Of a DNA stretch of 64,000 nucleotides, positions 60,718 to 64,000 are shown piece by piece. Origin of the DNA: JALHTV01 sp049510055 (GTDB taxonomy: Bacteria > Planctomycetota > Phycisphaerae > SM23-33); contig JBEKZI010000002.1 in NCBI GenBank assembly GCA_049510055.1, forward strand, positions 1-64,000, written 5' to 3'. A program made the position numbers and the translations under genes. The notes beneath the pieces were generated by a model, which did not search any database, was not told the origin of the DNA, and worked only from the letters and a program-made list of their open reading frames with translations. Every line of letters starts with the position of its first letter. Positions within the stretch are counted from its first letter, which is position 1.

Positions 60718-60749
60718 AACAGTCGAACAGTCTAACAGTCTAATAGTCT
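60718..60749. repeat. four 8-base tandem repeats
   Basis: AACAGTCG, AACAGTCT, AACAGTCT and AATAGTCT follow one another, ending in AAAA. They lie between the NrnA-like gene and the promoter of the riboswitch transcript, so they could vary in copy number just upstream of the -35 box. Confidence 0.7.
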
Positions 60750-60757
60750 AAAATTTC

Positions 60758-60787
60758 TTGACAGGGAGTGATGCACGCCGCTAAAGT
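60758..60787 (+). promoter_or_regulatory. promoter of the riboswitch transcript, TTGACA-18-TAAAGT
   Basis: A perfect TTGACA (60758-60763) is 18 bases from TAAAGT (60782-60787), or 17 bases from CTAAAG. Transcription would start near 60794, which is exactly the start of the riboswitch P1 stem. Confidence 0.6.
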
Positions 60788-60794
60788 TCTTTTC

Positions 60795-60962
60795 GTTGCA
60801 GGTGCCCGCAAGGGCCAACAGGGAAGGCCGTGAAAGTCGGCCGCGGACGCGCCGCTGTAACCGGCGACGACCGCCGCACGTAAGGCCACTGTCTCGACGC
60901 GTGGTCGGGATGGGAAGGCGCGGCGGAAGGACGACCCGGGAGCCAGAAGACCTGCCTGCAAC
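60795..60962 (+). promoter_or_regulatory. cobalamin (adenosylcobalamin/B12) riboswitch
   Basis: The closing stem GTTGCAGG (60795-60802) pairs with CCTGCAAC (60955-60962). Inside are the standard blocks in order: GCCAACAGGGAAGGCCGTGAAAG split at 60814-60835, the core 'CGCGCCGCTGTAA' (60851-60866 region), 'GGCCACTGTC', 'GGGATGGGAAGGCG' and the B12 box AGCCAGAAGACCTGCCT (60941-60957). All conserved core positions can be read by eye. It senses cobalamin and normally lowers expression when B12 is plentiful. A terminator follows at 61024, so control is likely by premature termination. Confidence 0.93.
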
Positions 60963-61023
60963 CAACCTGGTTGAGCCTCCGCGAGTCATCGGCTGACCGG
61001 ATCGTGTTTTCTGACGCACGATG

Positions 61024-61061
61024 CCCCGGGGCCGCGGCGGACGCGAGGTTCCGGGGTTTTT
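61024..61061 (+). terminator. riboswitch expression-platform terminator
   Basis: CCCCGG (61024-61029) pairs with CCGGGG (61051-61056), directly followed by TTTTT (61057-61061). The loop is GC-rich and can form extra pairs. It lies 62 bases after the riboswitch, and a competing hairpin ATCGTG/CACGAT (61001-61006 with 61017-61022) sits between, a candidate part of the switch. In B12-replete cells transcription would stop here, before the PEP-CTERM gene. Confidence 0.7.
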
Positions 61062-61349
61062 CATGTGCGGCATGGCCGAGACGCGAACCGCTGGCCCGCC
61101 CAACGCGGCATTCGCCCGCCCGGCCTTCGCCTCCAATCCCCGACAGGTTGCCGATGGACCGGCCTTGCGCCCGGGCTCGCCCATCAGCCGCCATCCGGTG
61201 CGATAAGGGAAGGATCGAAAGGAACTCCAGGAACTTTAAAGAGTCGACACTGTGGTTTTGGTATGCACGCACGTCCCCCTGGCCTCTGGTCAGGGGGCAA
61301 GGAAGGCGGCGGCCGATGGGCCGCCCGAGAAGCTCGAAAGGATTGCATC
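61062..61349 (+). other. 5' leader of the B12-regulated PEP-CTERM gene
   Basis: No supported gene. Two hairpins are visible: CCCCCTG (61275-61281) with CAGGGGG (61291-61297), and GGCGGCC/GGCCGCC around 61305-61324. The ribosome site is probably GAAAGGA, 8-9 bases before the ATG at 61350. An open frame runs through this region in phase with the gene, but it lacks a start with a ribosome site and shows no family match. Confidence 0.5.
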
Positions 61350-62051
61350 ATGAGAGTTGTCACATTTGCGTTGATCGCGGGAATATCCCTGGCCTCCATG
61401 ACCGCGGCCGGGGCGAGTTACGCCTACGTCGGCAGCGGCGACAAATTTGCCAAGGTGTTGTTGGAGTTCAGCGACGGGGCCATATACGCTTTCGGCGTGT
61501 CCTTCAGCGACGCCAACACCACCGGCATCGGCCTGATGGACCTCATCGAGTCCGGCACCACGCTGACCACGGTACGCGTGAACGATCCGTACTTTGGCAC
61601 CTACATTGACGGCATCTCGTATGAAGGTCACAGCAACTCCGGCTACGGCGGCGGGGCGATGTGGTGGCACTATTGGGGCAAGGACCCCTCAGCCGACTGG
61701 GCCCTGTCCTGGGTCGGCGCCAGCAGCCGCATCGCCACCAACGGCTGCGCCGATGGATGGATTTACGGCCTGGACGACGCGCCGCGCCTGCCCGGCGACG
61801 CGACGGGAGACGTCAGCGTCGATGACGCCGACTTCGGCGCGATCGCCAGAAACTGGATGCAGAGCGGCAGGACCTGGGCCGACGGCGACTTCACCGGCGA
61901 TGGCGTCGTGAACGGCGACGACTTCAGCGCGTTGGCCCGGTTCTGGGGGTTCGGCCAGGCGCCTTCCTCGTCGGCTTCGATACCCGAGCCGGCCACGATT
62001 GTTTTGCTGGCCGGCGGTTCGCTGTTGTGGCTGCGACGAAACGTTGGATAG
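61350..62051 (+). CDS. exported PEP-CTERM protein with dockerin-like repeats, B12-riboswitch-controlled
   Basis: The ~233-residue protein has a signal peptide ('VVTFALIAGISLASMTAAGA') and an N-terminal domain of about 125 residues rich in Trp, Gly and Tyr ('SDGAIYAFGVSF', 'GGGAMWWHYWGKDPSADW', 'SWVGASSRIATNGCADGWIYG'). A dockerin type I-like pair of EF-hand-style calcium loops follows ('GDATGDVSVDDADFGAIARN' and 'DGDFTGDGVVNGDDFSALAR'), then the sorting tail 'IPEPATIVLLAGGSLLWLRR'. The domain's function is not established. Being under a cobalamin riboswitch, it may bind or deliver B12 or a substitute substrate at the surface. The start ATG 61350 gives a clean signal peptide. Confidence 0.85.
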   Translation: MRVVTFALIAGISLASMTAAGASYAYVGSGDKFAKVLLEFSDGAIYAFGVSFSDANTTGIGLMDLIESGTTLTTVRVNDPYFGTYIDGISYEGHSNSGYGGGAMWWHYWGKDPSADWALSWVGASSRIATNGCADGWIYGLDDAPRLPGDATGDVSVDDADFGAIARNWMQSGRTWADGDFTGDGVVNGDDFSALARFWGFGQAPSSSASIPEPATIVLLAGGSLLWLRRNVG

Positions 62052-62066
62052 TTGGATCGTTGGATG
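62043..62066. repeat. three 8-base tandem repeats over the PEP-CTERM stop codon
   Basis: GTTGGATA-GTTGGATC-GTTGGATG begins in the last codons of the gene, and the TAG stop (62049-62051) is part of the repeat. Loss or gain of a unit would change only the last residues. Confidence 0.6.
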
Positions 62067-62158
62067 AAAGTTTTTCCGGCGGAAGGGCTCGGGCCCGGAG
62101 GGTTTTTTGTTAGTGGTGCTCGAGCCCCCGCTGGAATTTGCCGGAATTTGAAAAACCT

Positions 62159-62908
62159 ATGCACTGCAAAACGGCACATCACGCCTTCACGCTGCTGGAA
62201 CTGCTGGTCGTCATTAGCATTATGACGTTGCTGATCGGCGCGATTCTGCCCTCGCTGGCCGCCTCCAAGGACCTGGCCCGATCGGCCACGTGCCTGACGA
62301 ACCTGCACGCCCTGGGCGTGTCGATGGCCCTGTATCACAACGCCTCCAACGGGATGTTCTGGCCCTGCTACACCACCGGCAGCTATTTCTGGGGCACGTC
62401 GTCCGTGCCGGTGGACACGCAGCACAGCCCGCTGCTGGTCTATTGTGAAACGGGGCTGAGGACCTTCTGGTGTCCGCAGCTGCCGTGGGGCAGCTACGTG
62501 CCGCAAGGGCGCGTCAACGAGCCGACGACCACCTATGGCTACAACGCCTGGTGCCTGGACCCGCCGTTCTGGGGGCGGAAGGACGCCAAGGGCAACCCCA
62601 TGCCCACCAAGCGGATGGCGGATCTGAAAAATCCGTCTGACCTGTTCGTCTTTGCCGACTCGGCCATGTTCTGGAAGCCGGCCGGCGTGCCGATCTTCCA
62701 GAACAGTACGTCGCTGGACCCCGTCACGCTGGGGGCCTGGGGGGACAACAAAACGCCCGCCACGCACTTCCGCCACATGGACAAGGTCAACGCCCTCACC
62801 GCCGACGGCAGGGCGGGCTCCTTCGGCCTGGAGGGCGGAACGATGCTCGACGCGGAGCACAAGCTGGGGTTTGTGGGAGCGAGCAATGTCCCGCATTATG
62901 ATCAATAG
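62159..62908 (+). CDS. prepilin-type N-terminal cleavage/methylation domain protein
   Basis: The ~249-residue protein has a type IV pilin-like leader 'KTAHHAFTLLELLVVISIMTLL' (in part): cleavage after Ala, then Phe-Thr-Leu-Leu-Glu with the conserved Glu5, and a long hydrophobic helix. The globular part has 'ATCLTNLHALGVSMALYHNASNGMFWPCY' (in part), 'TYGYNAWCLDPP' and 'FRHMDKVNALTADGRAGSF', matching the large planctomycete/verrucomicrobial H-x-G-type pseudopilin family (DUF1559-like). These may build secretion pseudopili or sit in the membrane; none is well characterised. ATG 62159 is chosen over an in-frame TTG. It is in the transcript direction of the B12-controlled gene. Confidence 0.88.
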   Translation: MHCKTAHHAFTLLELLVVISIMTLLIGAILPSLAASKDLARSATCLTNLHALGVSMALYHNASNGMFWPCYTTGSYFWGTSSVPVDTQHSPLLVYCETGLRTFWCPQLPWGSYVPQGRVNEPTTTYGYNAWCLDPPFWGRKDAKGNPMPTKRMADLKNPSDLFVFADSAMFWKPAGVPIFQNSTSLDPVTLGAWGDNKTPATHFRHMDKVNALTADGRAGSFGLEGGTMLDAEHKLGFVGASNVPHYDQ

Positions 62909-63296
62909 CGCGATCGTCGCCGCGGTTCTGTTCGCGGCCTTGGCCTGGCCCGGCTGCTCCAAGGAGTACGCGCGCCGGCCGCTGGGCAAGGATGGACCCG
63001 AGGGCCAGGAAGTGCGGGGCATGGTCGCGGCCCTCCGCTCGGCTGACGCGACCGGGCTGGAAGCGGTCCTGCGGCGGCAGATGGCGGGCGGATTGACGGA
63101 GCTTCAGGCCCAGTCGCTGGAGGCGACATTGATTCAACTGGCCAAGGCGGAGGCGGTGGAATTGGAGGCCCTGGATCGCTTCGGCGAGGACGTGACTCGC
63201 GCGGCCTTGCGCGTGACTTCGGGCGGCGCGTCGCGGACGGTGTGCCTGCTGCTGGTACGGGCCGACGGCCGACTTCGCTGGGCCGGCCGGAACTAG
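62886..63296 (+). CDS. small putative lipoprotein
   Basis: No family is recognised. The ~136-residue protein has a signal with lipobox ('VAAVLFAALAWPGC', Cys24), then a mostly helical stretch ('LTELQAQSLEATLIQLAKAE') and a short beta-rich C terminus ('AALRVTSGG', 'VCLLLVRADGRLRWAG'). The C-terminal part resembles small NTF2-like or YbbR-like tails only loosely. It overlaps the prepilin-like gene by 23 bases, implying coupled translation. Its stop overlaps the convergent aldo/keto reductase stop. Confidence 0.75.
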   Translation: MSRIMINSAIVAAVLFAALAWPGCSKEYARRPLGKDGPEGQEVRGMVAALRSADATGLEAVLRRQMAGGLTELQAQSLEATLIQLAKAEAVELEALDRFGEDVTRAALRVTSGGASRTVCLLLVRADGRLRWAGRN

Positions 63297-64000
63297 CGCG
63301 TCGCCGTCTCCAGCTTTAGATTGTCCACCAGCTCGTTGACGCGCGCCATTTCCTCGGCGCTGAGGACCAGCGCGGCGGCCGCGGCGTTCTCGCGAGCCTG
63401 TTGGGCGTTTCGCGCCCCCACCAGCGCGGCGGTGACACCCGGCTGATGGATCGTCCACTGGATGACCACCTGCGACACCGTGGCCTTGTGGGCGGAAGCG
63501 ATGGGGCGCAGCTCGTCCAGCATCGCGTTGACTCGTTTGAGGTTCTCGCCCTTGAAATAAGGACTGTCGGGGCGATTGTCGCCCTTGGCGAACCGGCTGG
63601 CCTCGGTGAACTTACCGGTGAGCAGCCCGCGCTGCAGCGGGCTGTACGCCAGCACGGCCAGGCCGCGACGGCGGCACAAGGGGATGACGTCCTTCTCCAG
63701 GTCGCGCTTGACCATGCTGTAGGGCCCTTGGTAGGAGGCCAGGGGCACCCTCTTAGCGGCCTCCTCGGTCTCGGCGGCGGTGAAGTTGCTCACGCCGGCG
63801 GCGAGAATCTTGCCATCCTTCAGCAGCTTGTCCATGGCCTCCATCGTCTCGGCCACCGGCGTGGTGTGATCGCGCCAGTGGCATTGATACAGGTCGACGT
63901 GGTCGGTCTTCAGCCGCCGCAGGCTCCGCTCGCATTCCTCCAGGATGTCCTTCTTGCGGGCGTTGAGATAGAGCTTGACGGGCCGGCCGGCGTTGTCGGT
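63293..64000 (-). CDS. aldo/keto reductase, 5' end beyond the window
   Basis: The frame is open to base 64000, so the N-terminal third lies outside. The visible ~235 residues show 'RSLRRLKTDHVDLYQCHWRD' (barrel strand and the active-site His region), 'LLKDGKILAAGVSNF', 'YQGPYSMVKRDLEKDVIPLC', 'LAVLAYSPLQRGLLTGKF' and 'VIQWTIHQPGVTAALVGARN', all standard for NAD(P)H-dependent aldo/keto reductases of the YhdN/Tas-like branch. Substrate unknown. It converges with the lipoprotein gene, and their stops overlap. Confidence 0.95.
   Translation of the reverse strand, partial: TDNAGRPVKLYLNARKKDILEECERSLRRLKTDHVDLYQCHWRDHTTPVAETMEAMDKLLKDGKILAAGVSNFTAAETEEAAKRVPLASYQGPYSMVKRDLEKDVIPLCRRRGLAVLAYSPLQRGLLTGKFTEASRFAKGDNRPDSPYFKGENLKRVNAMLDELRPIASAHKATVSQVVIQWTIHQPGVTAALVGARNAQQARENAAAAALVLSAEEMARVNELVDNLKLETATR

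Noticed and set aside
61763..63022. Minus-strand frame of about 420 codons over the B12-regulated genes
   Set aside because: It runs opposite recognisable dockerin-like, prepilin and lipoprotein sequences and has no family-like segments.

Overview
The window is GC-rich DNA from a bacterium, most likely a planctomycete of the Phycisphaerae or a close relative. This is inferred from style and gene content, not from a phylogeny. Supporting signs are PEP-CTERM export signals, a dockerin-like repeat protein, a prepilin-type protein with a one-off cleavage motif, alanine/proline-rich linkers, sigma-54, a diderm-type MlaF/MlaD pair, and the archease-RtcB pair. Genes are dense, on both strands, with many ATGA stop/start overlaps.

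Layout. 1-8408: end of a TPR protein, a YebC-type regulator, DUF4416 + WecA/MraY-like transferase + a ligase/polymerase-TPR fusion (surface polysaccharide), serS and a DAHP synthase. 8554-17039: ComEC, a metallo-beta-lactamase-like protein with a degenerate metal site, two CNNM/CorC-like proteins, a PBP4-type carboxypeptidase (minus), a PilZ protein and CdsA. 17011-21776 (minus): GNAT, MlaF-like ATPase, MlaD-like MCE protein and an MMPL exporter, with no MlaE permease. 21933-24232: zwf-pgl. 24247-25290: a two-hairpin repeat, an AT-richer orphan gene and a pterin dehydratase. 25403-30700 (minus): HU, a small superinfection-immunity-like membrane protein, SRP RNA, dnaX, ybaB, recR and rpoN. 30894-35026 (minus): a Gfo/Idh/MocA oxidoreductase and a GH35 beta-galactosidase with a 395-base AT-rich control region. 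35272-44030: a secreted orphan protein, a methyltransferase and a five-gene oligopeptide/dipeptide-type ABC importer. 44087-46099 (minus): nfo-rsgA. 46210-50614: archease-rtcB and a membrane-anchored SurA-like protein. 50716-55094: tRNA-Phe, S41 protease, tsaD, larB and NAD(P)HX dehydratase. 55189-60691: a LecA-like PEP-CTERM protein, a BtuFCD-type importer, ribF and an NrnA-like phosphoesterase. 60718-64000: a cobalamin riboswitch with a terminator, a PEP-CTERM/dockerin-like protein, a prepilin-like protein, a small lipoprotein and a truncated aldo/keto reductase.

The most interesting part is the right end. A well-preserved cobalamin (B12) riboswitch, followed by a rho-independent terminator, leads not into a known B12 gene but into an exported PEP-CTERM protein with a Trp/Gly-rich domain, then a prepilin-like protein and a lipoprotein. 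A BtuFCD-type importer lies about 3 kb upstream on the same strand. This may be a cell-surface B12 acquisition module in which the exported protein does the job of the TonB-linked lipoproteins of other phyla; that function is inference. Other notable points: a 14-base block identical at two promoters, the MlaF-MlaD-MMPL set lacking a permease, an MBL-fold protein that has lost its HxHxDH ligands, and helically spaced repeats in front of the GH35 gene.
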